DNA from: CAWGHZ01 sp963775315 | GTDB taxonomy: Bacteria; Pseudomonadota; Alphaproteobacteria; MPNO01; DASWLB01 | Reading direction: 5' to 3' | Length of the DNA: 64,000 bases | Assembly (NCBI GenBank): GCA_963775315.1 | Contig: CAVZIN010000007.1 | Coordinates: 1,488,001 to 1,552,000 of the forward strand | Shown here: positions 43,372-53,716 of the stretch, piece by piece | How the letters are laid out: every line of letters starts with the position of its first letter | How positions within the stretch are numbered: position 1 is the first letter of the stretch | Program-made: the position numbers and the translations under genes | The notes under the pieces: model-generated | The model's database searches: none | What the model saw: the letters and a program-made list of their open reading frames with translations, nothing else | What the model was told of the DNA's origin: nothing

Positions 43372-44700
43372 TCAGGCGGGCTCGTCCCCCTCGCCCGCGG
43401 CCTTGGCGCGCAGCTTCGCCCAGTAGTCCAACCGCTTCGCGATCTCGCGCTCGAAGCCGCGCTCGGCCGGGCGATAGAAGCTCTGCCGCGCCATCCCGTC
43501 GGGGAAGTAGTTCTGGCCGGAGAACGCCTCCTCCGTGCCGTGGTCGTAGACATACCCCGCCGCGTAGCCGAGCTCCTTCATCAGCCGGGTCGGCGCGTTG
43601 AGGATGTGCATCGGCGGCATCAGCGAGCCCGTCTCGCGCGCCGCGCGGTTCGCGGCACCCTGGGCCACATAGGCGGAGTTCGATTTGGGCGCGGTCGCGA
43701 GGTAGATCACCGACTGGACGATGGCGAGCTCGCCCTCGGGCGAGCCGAGCCGCTCGTACGCGTCCCAGGCGGCGAGCGCCTGGACCAGCGCCTGCGGGTC
43801 GGCCATGCCGATATCCTCGGACGCGAAGCGGGTCAGCCGGCGGGCGATGTAGAGCGGGTCCTCACCCCCCGCCAGCATGCGGGCGAGCCAGTAGAGCGCC
43901 GCGTCGACGTCGGAGCCGCGCAGCGACTTGTGCAGGGCGCTGATGAGGTTGTAGTGCCCTTCCTGCGCCTTGTCGTAGAGGGGCGCCCGGCGCTGCACCG
44001 CCGCGGCCAGGGCAGCGGCGTCGAGCGGCTTCGCGTCCGGCGGAAGCTGGAACAGCTCCTCCGCCAGATTGAGCACGTAGCGGCCGTCGCCGTCGGACAT
44101 GGCGCGAAGCGCCGCCCGCGCCTCGTCGTCGAGCGGCAGTTGGCGGCCCTCGATCGCCTCCGCCCGCCTCAACAGCTCGTCGAGCGCCGCGTCGGACAGG
44201 CGATGCAGCACGTAGACCTGGCAACGCGACAGCAGCGCGGCGTTGAGCTCGAAGGACGGATTCTCGGTCGTGGCGCCGACCAGGATCACCGTGCCGTCCT
44301 CGACGTAGGGGAGGAACCCATCCTGCTGGGCACGGTTGAAGCGGTGGATCTCGTCGACGAACAGGAGCGTCCCTTCGCCCGCCGCGCGCCGCTCGCGCGC
44401 CCGCTCGAACACCTTGCGGAGGTCGGCGACGCCGGAGAACACGGCCGACAGCGGCTCGAAGGCGAGGCCCGTCGCATCGGCGAGCAGGCGGGCGATCGTC
44501 GTCTTGCCGCTGCCCGGCGGGCCCCACAGGATGATCGAGGCGAGGCGCTTTCCGGCCACCATGCGCCCGATGGGCGCTTCGGGCGCCAGAAGGTGGTCCT
44601 GGCCCAGGACCTGATCGAGACGCTTGGGGCGGAGCCGGTCGGCCAAAGGGTGGGGCGCATCGGCCTCGAACAGGGTCGGCGTCGGCGGGCGCCGGGCCAC
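43372..44700 (-). CDS. rarA: Replication-associated recombination protein A (MgsA/RarA)
   Basis: AAA+ ATPase of 442 residues related to the clamp loader and RuvB; acts at stalled replication forks. Walker A ILWGPPGSGKTTIARLL (about 57-73), Walker B in TLLFVDEIHRFNRAQQDGFL, sensor 1 in VILVGATTENPSFEL, followed by the RarA-specific C-terminal domain with LYWLARMLAGGEDPLYIARR and the tetramerisation region (MPPMHILNAPTRLMKELGYA). The start is GTG 44700, immediately after the degQ stop codon with no spacer, so it is read as the last gene of the superoperon unit. Confidence 0.95.
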   Translation of the reverse strand: MARRPPTPTLFEADAPHPLADRLRPKRLDQVLGQDHLLAPEAPIGRMVAGKRLASIILWGPPGSGKTTIARLLADATGLAFEPLSAVFSGVADLRKVFERARERRAAGEGTLLFVDEIHRFNRAQQDGFLPYVEDGTVILVGATTENPSFELNAALLSRCQVYVLHRLSDAALDELLRRAEAIEGRQLPLDDEARAALRAMSDGDGRYVLNLAEELFQLPPDAKPLDAAALAAAVQRRAPLYDKAQEGHYNLISALHKSLRGSDVDAALYWLARMLAGGEDPLYIARRLTRFASEDIGMADPQALVQALAAWDAYERLGSPEGELAIVQSVIYLATAPKSNSAYVAQGAANRAARETGSLMPPMHILNAPTRLMKELGYAAGYVYDHGTEEAFSGQNYFPDGMARQSFYRPAERGFEREIAKRLDYWAKLRAKAAGEGDEPA

Positions 44701-46149
<1,449 letters not shown>

Positions 46150-46213
46150 CCGTTCGACCTGTCCGCCGGACGCGGCACCCGTCTGCCTTTCGTGCGTATG
46201 CTCCAGCCTCGGG

Positions 46214-46639
46214 CTAGGCCGCAGCCTCTTCGGTTTCGGCCTCGTCGGCCACCGGCCCGGAATCCAGGCCCTTCGCCTCGGGATCGCGGTCGACCAGCTC
46301 GATGATCGCCATCGGCGCAGAGTCGCCATAGCGGAACCCGGCCTTCATGACGCGGGTGTAGCCACCGGGCCGCGTCGCGTAACGCTGGGCGAGGGTCGTG
46401 AACAGCTTCTCGGCGAGCGCGCGGTCGTGCAGGACCGAAAGCGCCTGGCGTCGGGCATGCAGATTGCCGCGCTTGCCGAGGGTGATCAGCTTGTCGACCA
46501 CCGGGCGCAGCTCCTTCGCCTTCGGCAGCGTTGTCTTGATCTGCTCGTGCTTCAACAGCGCCGCCGCCATGTTGCCGAACATGGCCTTGCGGTGGGCGCT
46601 GGTCCGGCCGAGCTTCCGGCCGCTGAGACGGTGACGCAT
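46214..46639 (-). CDS. rplQ: 50S ribosomal protein L17
   Basis: 141 residues. Starts MRHRLSGRKLGRTSAHRKAM, the L17 signature, with PKAKELRPVVDKLITLGKRG and the GGYTRVMKAG segment. The last 20 residues are an acidic Ala/Glu tail (ADEAETEEAAA) beyond the bacterial core, as is common in alphaproteobacteria. Last ribosomal gene of the alpha operon, 27 bases after rpoA. Confidence 0.98.
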   Translation of the reverse strand: MRHRLSGRKLGRTSAHRKAMFGNMAAALLKHEQIKTTLPKAKELRPVVDKLITLGKRGNLHARRQALSVLHDRALAEKLFTTLAQRYATRPGGYTRVMKAGFRYGDSAPMAIIELVDRDPEAKGLDSGPVADEAETEEAAA

Positions 46640-46666
46640 AGGGGAACTCCTGCCTCTCTGGGCTCG

Positions 46667-47689
46667 TCAGTAGGGCTCTTCGAGCTTCTTCGCAAGCTCC
46701 TCGATGTTCTCCGGTGGCCAGTCCGGGATCTCCATGCCGAGATGCAGCCCCATGTGGGCCAGCACCTCCTTGATCTCGTTCAGCGACTTGCGGCCGAAGT
46801 TCGGCGTGCGCAGCATTTCCTGCTCGGTCTTCTGCACCAGGTCGCCGATATAGATGATGTTGTCGTTCTTCAGGCAGTTGGCCGAGCGCACGCTGAGCTC
46901 GAGCTCGTCCACCTTGCGCAGCAGGTTCTTGTTGAACACCGGCTCCAGCGGCATCTCCTCGCGGATGGCGTGGGTCGGCTCCTCGAAATTGACGAAGAGG
47001 TTCAGCTGGTCCTGCAGGATGCGCGCGGCGAGCGCGACGGCGTCCTCGGGCGTCACCGTGCCGTTGGTCTCGACCTCCATCGTCAGCTTGTCGTAGTCGG
47101 TGACCTGGCCGACGCGGGTATTGTCGACGCGGTAGGAGACCTTGCGCACCGGTGAATAGACGGCATCGACCGGGATCAGCCCGATCGGCGCATCTTCGGC
47201 CCGGTTCTGCGTAGCGGCGACATAGCCCTTGCCGTTGTTGACGGTGAGCTCCATTGACATCTTGGCGCCGTCGTCGAGCGTGCAGATCACCACGTCGGGA
47301 TCGATGATCTCGATGTCGTGGCCGGTTTCGATCATGCCGGCGGTGATTTCGCCCGGGCCGGTGCCGGTCAGCGTCATGCGCTTCGGCCCCTCGCCGTGCA
47401 TGCGGACCGCCATCGACTTGATGTTGAGCACAATGTCGGTCACGTCCTCGCGCACGCCCGGGATGGACGAGAATTCGTGCAGCACGCCGTCGATCTGGAC
47501 GGCGGTAACCGCCGAGCCCTGCAGCGAGGACAGCAGCACGCGGCGCAGCGCGTTGCCGAGCGTCAGCGCGAACCCGCGCTCGAGCGGCTCGGCAACCACG
47601 ACCGCGTGGCGCGACGGATCGGCGCCGGGCTGGAACTCCAGCTTGTTCGGCTTGATCAGGTCTTGCCAGTTGCTCTGAATTTGGGTCAC
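46667..47689 (-). CDS. rpoA: RNA polymerase alpha subunit
   Basis: 340 residues. The N-terminal assembly domain (about 1-235) has FALTLGNALRRVLLSSLQGSAVTA; the flexible linker leads to the alpha-CTD (about 255-330), whose helix-hairpin-helix (LVQKTEQEMLRTPNFGRKSL, NEIKEVLAHMG) contacts UP elements and activators. It follows rpsK by 79 bases. Starts MTQIQSNWQDLIKPNKLEF, the usual alphaproteobacterial opening. Confidence 0.99.
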   Translation of the reverse strand: MTQIQSNWQDLIKPNKLEFQPGADPSRHAVVVAEPLERGFALTLGNALRRVLLSSLQGSAVTAVQIDGVLHEFSSIPGVREDVTDIVLNIKSMAVRMHGEGPKRMTLTGTGPGEITAGMIETGHDIEIIDPDVVICTLDDGAKMSMELTVNNGKGYVAATQNRAEDAPIGLIPVDAVYSPVRKVSYRVDNTRVGQVTDYDKLTMEVETNGTVTPEDAVALAARILQDQLNLFVNFEEPTHAIREEMPLEPVFNKNLLRKVDELELSVRSANCLKNDNIIYIGDLVQKTEQEMLRTPNFGRKSLNEIKEVLAHMGLHLGMEIPDWPPENIEELAKKLEEPY

Positions 47690-47768
47690 GTGTGGGTCCT
47701 CATCGTTCCGAATATCGGTCGCGGCCGGAGGCGGGAACAGCCTCGGCCGTTTGTCGGGGCCAGCGCGG

Positions 47769-48167
47769 CTAGACGCGGCGGCGCTTGCGCGGCCGGCAGC
47801 CGTTGTGCGGGATCGGCGTCACGTCGCGGATCGAGGTGATCGTGAATCCGACCGCCTGGAGCGCGCGGAGCGCCGATTCGCGACCCGAGCCCGGCCCCTT
47901 GACCTCGACCTCGAGCGTCTTCATGCCGTGCTCCATCGCCTTCTTGCCGGCGTCCTCGGCGGCGACCTGGGCGGCGTAGGGCGTCGATTTGCGCGACCCC
48001 TTGAAGCCTTGCGCCCCGGCGGTCGACCACGCGATGGTGTTGCCCTGCGCGTCGGCGATGGTGATCTTGGTATTGTTGAACGTCGCGCTGACATGCGCGA
48101 CGCCCGAGGTGATGTTCTTGCGCTCGCGCCGACGTATGCGCGCGGCAGGTGCAGCCGCCTTTGCCAT
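47769..48167 (-). CDS. rpsK: 30S ribosomal protein S11
   Basis: 132 residues. ASFNNTKITIADAQGNTIAW and the C-terminal IPHNGCRPRKRRRV are diagnostic; the NG step can form isoaspartate. The N-terminal extension AKAAAPAARIRRRERKN is Ala-rich. It begins 12 bases after rpsM in the alpha operon. Platform protein of the 30S subunit, near the mRNA exit site. Confidence 0.98.
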   Translation of the reverse strand: MAKAAAPAARIRRRERKNITSGVAHVSATFNNTKITIADAQGNTIAWSTAGAQGFKGSRKSTPYAAQVAAEDAGKKAMEHGMKTLEVEVKGPGSGRESALRALQAVGFTITSIRDVTPIPHNGCRPRKRRRV

Positions 48168-48179
48168 AATTTGCTCCGC

Positions 48180-48560
<381 letters not shown>

Positions 48561-48630
48561 GTCGATTGCTCCTCGCCAATGCCGGAAAGCCCGCCGGGGT
48601 CGATTTGCCGTCGCCCCCGCGGGCCGCCGG

Positions 48631-48658
48631 ATTATAGAAATAATAATACAACAGTCAA
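48631..48658 (-). promoter_or_regulatory. Sigma70-like promoter for rpsM-rpsK-rpoA-rplQ
   Basis: On the minus strand TTGACT (48658-48653) and a perfect TATAAT (48636-48631) are 16 bases apart in a markedly AT-rich patch, in the only sizeable gap (102 bases) between adk and rpsM. The expected start is near 48624. It would let the alpha operon be transcribed independently of the long upstream unit. Confidence 0.8.
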
Positions 48659-48662
48659 CAGT

Positions 48663-49313
48663 CTAGGCCGCTTCCAAGACCGCTTCCATCTGCCGTGTCA
48701 CTTCGTCGATCGGAGCCATCCCATCGACCGTCTTCAGCACGCCCCGGCTGCGGTAGTAGGGCAGCAGCGGCGCCGTCTGAGCATTGTACGCCTCGAGCCG
48801 GGCCTTCACCGTCTCCGGCGTGTCGTCGGGCCGGCGCACGAACTCGGTCGAACCGCACGCGTCGCACACCCCTTCGGTCCGTGGGCGCTTGGTCTCGTCA
48901 TGATAGACCGCGCCGCACTTGGCGCAGGAGAAGCGGCCGGTGATGCGCTTGAGCAGCGCCGCCTCGTCGACCTTCATCTCGATCACAGCATCGAGCTTCA
49001 AGCCCTTGTTAGACAACATTTTATCGAGCGCTTCGGCCTGGCCGACCGTGCGCGGAAACCCGTCCAGGATGAAGCCGGGCTTGCAGTCCGGCTCCTCGAT
49101 CCGCTCGGCGATCATGCCCACGATTACGTCGTCGGGCACGAGCTTGCCCGCTTCCATGATCGCCTTTGCCTGATTGCCGAGATCGGTGCCGGCCTTGACC
49201 GCGGCGCGAAGCATGTCACCGGTCGAGAGCTGCACGACGCCGTAGCGGGCCTGCAGGCGCTGGGCCTGGGTACCCTTGCCCGCCCCGGGAGGGCCCAAGA
49301 GGATCAGCTTCAT
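48663..49313 (-). CDS. adk: Adenylate kinase (zinc-LID type)
   Basis: 216 residues; interconverts AMP + ATP and 2 ADP. P-loop GPPGAGKGTQAQRL (about 7-20), the AMP-binding helix LSTGDMLRAAVKAG, and DGFPRTVGQAEALDK. The LID carries four cysteines (FSCAKCGAVYH and GVCDACGST), so it should bind structural zinc, unlike the E. coli enzyme. The start overlaps the secY stop by four bases, the classic secY-adk pair. Confidence 0.97.
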   Translation of the reverse strand: MKLILLGPPGAGKGTQAQRLQARYGVVQLSTGDMLRAAVKAGTDLGNQAKAIMEAGKLVPDDVIVGMIAERIEEPDCKPGFILDGFPRTVGQAEALDKMLSNKGLKLDAVIEMKVDEAALLKRITGRFSCAKCGAVYHDETKRPRTEGVCDACGSTEFVRRPDDTPETVKARLEAYNAQTAPLLPYYRSRGVLKTVDGMAPIDEVTRQMEAVLEAA

Positions 49314-50653
49314 CCGCGTCGACCCTTCAGCCGCGACTTACGGATCAGACCTTCGTACTGGTGGGCGATCAGATGCGACTGTACTTGCGCCACCGTGTCC
49401 ATCGTCACGGTAACGACGATCAGCAGCGTCGTGCCGCCGAAATAAAACGGCAGCGAATACTCGGAGATCAGGATCTCGGGCAGGATGCAGACGCCTGCCA
49501 GGTAGAGCGCACCGATGGCGGTGAGCCGGGTCAGCACGAAATCGAGATATTCGGCCGTGTTCTTGCCGGGCCGGATGCCGGGCACGAACCCGCCATACTT
49601 CTTCAGATTGTCCGCCGTCTCGGCCGGGTTGAACACCACCGCGGTGTAGAAGAACGCGAAGAAGATGATCAAAGCGGAATAGAGAATCAGGTGGACCGGC
49701 TGGCCCCGCCCGAGCGCGGTGGTGATGTAGGTCATCCACTCGGGCCCGTTCTTGGCCGTGAAGCCGGCGATGGTGACCGGCAGCAGCAGCAGCGATGAGG
49801 CGAAGATCGGCGGGATCACGCCCGAGGTGTTGATCTTGAGCGGCAGGTGCGAGCTTTCGCCGCCATACATCTTGTTGCCGACCTGTCGCTTCGGATATTG
49901 CACCACAATCCGGCGCTGGGCGCGCTCCATGAACACGATGAAGGCGATCACCGCGACGCCGAGGACCATAAACCCGATGATGAAGCCGGCCGACAGCGCG
50001 CCGGTGCGGCCGAGTTCGAGCATGCTGGCGATGGCGTGCGGCAGGTTGGCGACGATCCCCGCGAAGATGATCAGCGAGATGCCGTTGCCAACGCCGCGCG
50101 CCGTCACCTGCTCGCCAAGCCACATCAGGAACATCGTACCGCAGGTGAGAGAGACGACGGTCGTCCACTCGAACAGCATGCCCGGGTTCATCACGGCCGA
50201 CCCCTGCGAGCCGGTCATGCCCTCGAGCCCCTTGGCGATGCCGAACGCCTGGACCGCTGCGAGGAGCACGGTGCCGTAGCGGGTGTATTGGTTGATCTTC
50301 TTGCGGCCGGCCTCGCCCTCCTTCTTCAGCGCCTCGAAATGGGGCGAGACTGCCGTCAGGAGCTGGATGATGATCGCCGCCGAAATGTACGGCATGATGT
50401 TGAGCGCGAAGACGGTCATCCGGCCGAACGCGCCGCCGGCGAACATGTCGAACATTCCGAGGATGCCGCCCGCCTGGCGATGGAACACGTCGGCGAGGAT
50501 GGCCGGGTCGATGCCGGGCAGCGGTATGTACGTCCCGAGCCGATAGATCACCAGCGCGCCCAGCGTGAACCAGATGCGCTTCTTGAGGTCCGTCGCCTTG
50601 GCGAAATGGGCGAAGTTGATCTGCGACGCGAGCTGTTCGGCGGCGGATGCCAT
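49310..50653 (-). CDS. secY: Preprotein translocase channel subunit SecY
   Basis: 447 residues with ten membrane helices; forms the SecYEG pore. Signatures: LGTYIPLPGIDPAIL after the first helix, GRMTVFALNIMPYISAAIII (plug/helix 2 region), QYTRYGTVLLAAVQAFGIA, and the cytoplasmic loop FIVFMERAQRRIVVQYPKRQ that contacts the ribosome and SecA. The start is ATG 50653 (MASAAEQLASQINF); the open frame upstream is rejected because it lacks conserved sequence. A 113-base gap separates it from rplO. Confidence 0.98.
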   Translation of the reverse strand: MASAAEQLASQINFAHFAKATDLKKRIWFTLGALVIYRLGTYIPLPGIDPAILADVFHRQAGGILGMFDMFAGGAFGRMTVFALNIMPYISAAIIIQLLTAVSPHFEALKKEGEAGRKKINQYTRYGTVLLAAVQAFGIAKGLEGMTGSQGSAVMNPGMLFEWTTVVSLTCGTMFLMWLGEQVTARGVGNGISLIIFAGIVANLPHAIASMLELGRTGALSAGFIIGFMVLGVAVIAFIVFMERAQRRIVVQYPKRQVGNKMYGGESSHLPLKINTSGVIPPIFASSLLLLPVTIAGFTAKNGPEWMTYITTALGRGQPVHLILYSALIIFFAFFYTAVVFNPAETADNLKKYGGFVPGIRPGKNTAEYLDFVLTRLTAIGALYLAGVCILPEILISEYSLPFYFGGTTLLIVVTVTMDTVAQVQSHLIAHQYEGLIRKSRLKGRRG

Positions 50654-50766
50654 GCCGGTCTCCGGTTGCCCTGCCCCGCCGGGCCCGCGCGCGGCCCGGA
50701 CGGGTACGGTGCGTTTACGCGATACCGAATGCGCGGCGCGCAATGCGCGCCGGCGCGGTCAAATCG

Positions 50767-51249
50767 TCACCCCTCGGCCGAAGCGGCGGGCGGCGCCGGC
50801 AGCACAACGCGGCCACCGGCCTTTTCCACAGCGGCAACGGCGGCTTTCGAGGCCCCGGCCGCCTCGATGGTGATCTTGGTCTTGAGCTCGCCTTTTGCAA
50901 GGAGCCGGAGCCCATCGTGCGGCTTGCCGATCACCCCGGCGGCGAAGAGGCTGGCCGCGGTCATGGTCTCAGCCGGATCGAGGCGCTTCGCCTCGATCGC
51001 CGCCTGCAACCGGCCGAGATTGAGTTCGGCGTAGCGCTTGCGGAAGATGTTCTTGAAGCCGCGCTTGGGCAGACGGCGCTCGATCGGCATCTGGCCGCCT
51101 TCGAACCCCTTAATGGCGACACCGGTGCGGGCCTTCTGGCCCTTCTCGCCCTTGCCCGAGGTCTTGCCCAGCCCCGACGATTCGCCGCGGCCGAGGCGCT
51201 TGCGCGAATGTCGGGCCCCAGGATTGTCCCGCAACTCATTGAGACGCAT
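50767..51249 (-). CDS. rplO: 50S ribosomal protein L15
   Basis: 160 residues. MRLNELRDNPGARHSRKRLG, then the Gly/Lys-rich RGESSGLGKTSGKGEKGQKA, then QMPIERRLPKRGFKN are diagnostic. The C-terminal half ends in a Pro/Ala tail (LPAPPAASAEG). Begins 24 bases after rpmD in the spc operon. Confidence 0.98.
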   Translation of the reverse strand: MRLNELRDNPGARHSRKRLGRGESSGLGKTSGKGEKGQKARTGVAIKGFEGGQMPIERRLPKRGFKNIFRKRYAELNLGRLQAAIEAKRLDPAETMTAASLFAAGVIGKPHDGLRLLAKGELKTKITIEAAGASKAAVAAVEKAGGRVVLPAPPAASAEG

Positions 51250-51273
51250 AACGAGTTCCCTTCGTGCGACGGC

Positions 51274-51459
51274 CTATTCGGCCGCCTCCACCTTCACCAG
51301 ATGGTGGACCTTGGTGATCATGCCGCGCACCGATGGCGTGTCCTCGAGGACGCGAGTCCGGTGCAGCTTGTCGAGCCCGAGGCCGCGCAGCGTGGAGCGC
51401 TGGATCGCGGGCCGGCCGATCGGCGAGCCGATCTGGGTGACCTTGATCTTACCCGCCAT
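51274..51459 (-). CDS. rpmD: 50S ribosomal protein L30
   Basis: 61 residues, one of the smallest genes here. KIKVTQIGSPIGRPAIQRST and LGLDKLHRTRVLEDTPSVRG are the L30 signature, and MITKVHHLVKVEA closes the chain. It starts one base after the rpsE stop, so the two are almost certainly translated as a coupled pair. Confidence 0.97.
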   Translation of the reverse strand: MAGKIKVTQIGSPIGRPAIQRSTLRGLGLDKLHRTRVLEDTPSVRGMITKVHHLVKVEAAE

Positions 51460-51460
51460 G

Positions 51461-52036
51461 CTACTGGCCCGCCTCGGACGAAGCCGCCGGGGTGCCGTCG
51501 CGCCGGCTGATCAGGTCGCCGACCTTCTTGCCACGGCGCGCCGCCACAGAACGCGGCGAGTTGAGCCGCTTCAGCGCGTCGAACGTCGCCTTCACCATGT
51601 TGTGAGGATTGGCGGTGCCGACCGACTTCGCCACCACGTCGGCGACGCCGACCGTTTCGAACACCGCCCGCATCGGGCCGCCGGCGATGATGCCGGTACC
51701 GGCCGGCGCGGCGCGCAGAACGACCCGCCCGGCGCCGAAATGCCCCTTCACGTCGTGGTGCAGCGTCCGGCCTTCGCGCAGCGGCACGCGGATCATGTTG
51801 CGCTTGGCCTGCTCGGTCGCCTTGCGGATCGCCTCGGGCACCTCGCGCGCCTTGCCGGCGCCGTATCCGACGCGGCCCTTGGTGTCGCCGACGACGACCA
51901 GCGCGCCGAACCCGAAGCGGCGGCCGCCCTTCACAACCTTGGCGACGCGGTTGATGGAGACGAGCTTGTCGACCAGCTCGCCGTCCTCGCGCCCCGCATC
52001 GTCGCCGCCCTGCGGGCGTCTCGGTCGCCTACCCAT
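51461..52036 (-). CDS. rpsE: 30S ribosomal protein S5
   Basis: 191 residues. The S5 double-stranded-RNA-binding part is LVSINRVAKVVKGGRRFGFG, followed by KGRVGYGAGKAREVPEAIRK and the C-terminal TGIIAGGPMRAVFETVGVAD. Mutations in the first segment cause spectinomycin resistance or ribosomal ambiguity in other bacteria. A basic N-terminal leader of about 20 residues precedes the core. Follows rplR by 39 bases. Confidence 0.98.
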   Translation of the reverse strand: MGRRPRRPQGGDDAGREDGELVDKLVSINRVAKVVKGGRRFGFGALVVVGDTKGRVGYGAGKAREVPEAIRKATEQAKRNMIRVPLREGRTLHHDVKGHFGAGRVVLRAAPAGTGIIAGGPMRAVFETVGVADVVAKSVGTANPHNMVKATFDALKRLNSPRSVAARRGKKVGDLISRRDGTPAASSEAGQ

Positions 52037-52075
52037 CGCTTCGTCCCATCAAATCCGTGAATTCAGACCGCAAAC

Positions 52076-52438
52076 TCAAAACGCCAGCCCGCCTTCGCGC
52101 GCGGCGTCGGCCAGCGCCTTGACGCGGCCGTGATAGAGATACGCCCCGCGATCGAACACCACCTCGGTCACGCCCTTGGCCTGGGCACGCTCGGCCACCA
52201 ACTTGCCAACCGCCTCGGCGGCCGACTTGTTGCCGCCCGATTTGAGTGCCTCGCGCAGATCCTTGTCGAGCGAGGAGGCCGCCGCCAACGTGACCCCGCT
52301 CGCGTCGTCGATCACCTGGGCGTAGATATGCTTGTGCGAACGGAATACCGACAATCGCACACGCCCGCGCGACTTTGCCCGGATCCCGTGGCGGACCCGA
52401 ACCTTGCGGCGCGCCGCCACCTTTTTGCCCCTGAGCAT
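52076..52438 (-). CDS. rplR: 50S ribosomal protein L18
   Basis: 120 residues; binds 5S rRNA. MLRGKKVAARRKVRVRHGIR and RVRLSVFRSHKHIYAQVIDD are the conserved 5S-contact region, and VVFDRGAYLYHGRVKALADA ends the chain. The start is ATG 52438, one base after the rplF stop; the larger open frame reaching 52741 is a shadow of rplF. Confidence 0.97.
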   Translation of the reverse strand: MLRGKKVAARRKVRVRHGIRAKSRGRVRLSVFRSHKHIYAQVIDDASGVTLAAASSLDKDLREALKSGGNKSAAEAVGKLVAERAQAKGVTEVVFDRGAYLYHGRVKALADAAREGGLAF

Positions 52439-52439
52439 G

Positions 52440-52973
52440 CTACTTCTTCTTGCCTTCCTTGCGGATGATCTGCTCGTCCGCATAGCGGATGCCCTTGCCC
52501 TTGTAGGGCTCGGGCTTGCGCCACGCGCGAATCTCGGCTGCCACCTGGCCGACCCGCTGGATATCGGCGCCCGACACCTGGATCTGGGTGGGCGTCGCGC
52601 AGGCGATGGCGATGCCCTCCGGGATCGGATAGCGCACCTCGTGGCTATAGCCAAGCTGCAGCACCAGCGTCTTGCCCTCGACCGCGGCGCGATAGCCGAC
52701 GCCCGTGATGTCGAGCCGCTTGGTGAACCCTTCCGACACACCCTTGACGATGTTGTTCAGGTGGCTGCGCTGCGTACCCCACTGGGTGCGTGCGCGCTTG
52801 GACATGTCCCTGGGCTTCACCCAGAGCTGGTCGTTTTCGCGCGTCACGTCGACCTCGTCGGCAATGGCGAGCGACAGCGCCCCATTCTTCCCCTTCGCGG
52901 TGAGCGTGCGGCCGGCGATCTGGACATCGACCCCCGCCGGCACGGCGACCGGATATTTCCCTACGCGCGACAT
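52440..52973 (-). CDS. rplF: 50S ribosomal protein L6
   Basis: 177 residues: two similar alpha/beta halves. MSRVGKYPVAVPAGVDVQI at the start, SHLNNIVKGVSEGFTKRLDI in the middle, and the diagnostic C-terminal EIRAWRKPEPYKGKGIRYAD. Located near the sarcin-ricin loop and the factor-binding site. One base after rpsH. Confidence 0.98.
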   Translation of the reverse strand: MSRVGKYPVAVPAGVDVQIAGRTLTAKGKNGALSLAIADEVDVTRENDQLWVKPRDMSKRARTQWGTQRSHLNNIVKGVSEGFTKRLDITGVGYRAAVEGKTLVLQLGYSHEVRYPIPEGIAIACATPTQIQVSGADIQRVGQVAAEIRAWRKPEPYKGKGIRYADEQIIRKEGKKK

Positions 52974-52974
52974 C

Positions 52975-53373
52975 TCAGAACACCTGGCAGAGGACCTCGC
53001 CGCCGAGATTGGCGGCGCGGGCCTCAGAATCGGACATCACGCCCCGGGGCGTCGACAGGATCGAGATGCCGAGCCCATTATAGACGCGCGGCAGATCCTT
53101 GATCTTGGCGTACACCCGCCGGCCCGGTTTGGACACGCGCTTGAGCTCGCGGATCACCGGCGCACCGTCGTGGTACTTCAGCTCGATACGGATTTCGGAA
53201 ATGCCCGTACGCAGCTCTGAGGTCTCGAAACCGCGGATATAACCTTCGCGCTCGAGAACCTGCAGCACGTTGGCACGCAGCTTCGAAGAAGGGCTCTTTA
53301 TGCTCGAAAGCTTCGCCCGCTGTCCGTTCCGGATGCGGGTCAGCATATCGCCCAGGGGATCGGAAATCGCCAT
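52975..53373 (-). CDS. rpsH: 30S ribosomal protein S8
   Basis: 132 residues. MAISDPLGDMLTRIRNGQRA and the C-terminal GLGISILSTPRGVMSDSEAR are diagnostic. S8 binds helix 21 of 16S rRNA and in E. coli represses the spc operon mRNA; I did not identify the matching RNA site here. Starts 12 bases after rpsN. Confidence 0.98.
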   Translation of the reverse strand: MAISDPLGDMLTRIRNGQRAKLSSIKSPSSKLRANVLQVLEREGYIRGFETSELRTGISEIRIELKYHDGAPVIRELKRVSKPGRRVYAKIKDLPRVYNGLGISILSTPRGVMSDSEARAANLGGEVLCQVF

Positions 53374-53385
53374 CGGTTCCCTGCT

Positions 53386-53691
53386 CTACCAGCTCGCCTT
53401 GACCATGCCGGGAATCTGTCCCTGCGACGCGAGATCGCGCAGCGCAATGCGCGACATCTTGAACTTGCGATAGACACCGCGCGACCGGCCGGTCAACTCG
53501 CACCGGTTGCGAATGCGCACCGGGGCGGCATTGCGCGGTATCTCGGCGAGCTTCAACCGGGCGCCGAAGCGCTCCTCGGCCGGCAGCGAGCGGTCCTCCG
53601 CGATCGCCTTGAGGCGCGCGCGTCGCCCCGCATACTGCTTCGCGAGCCGCATGCGCTTCTTGTTCCGCTCGATCTGGCTCGTCTTCGCCAT
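53386..53691 (-). CDS. rpsN: 30S ribosomal protein S14 (long, zinc-free form)
   Basis: 101 residues, the long C-minus form without the CxxC zinc pairs. MAKTSQIERNKKRMRLAKQY, LKLAEIPRNAAPVRIRNRCE and GVYRKFKMSRIALRDLASQG are conserved. The start is ATG 53691; upstream open sequence (to 53820) belongs to rplE on another frame. Sits between rplE and rpsH as in the E. coli spc operon. Confidence 0.97.
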   Translation of the reverse strand: MAKTSQIERNKKRMRLAKQYAGRRARLKAIAEDRSLPAEERFGARLKLAEIPRNAAPVRIRNRCELTGRSRGVYRKFKMSRIALRDLASQGQIPGMVKASW

Positions 53692-53716
53692 TCCTTGTCC
53701 TCCAGAGCCGCCGCGG

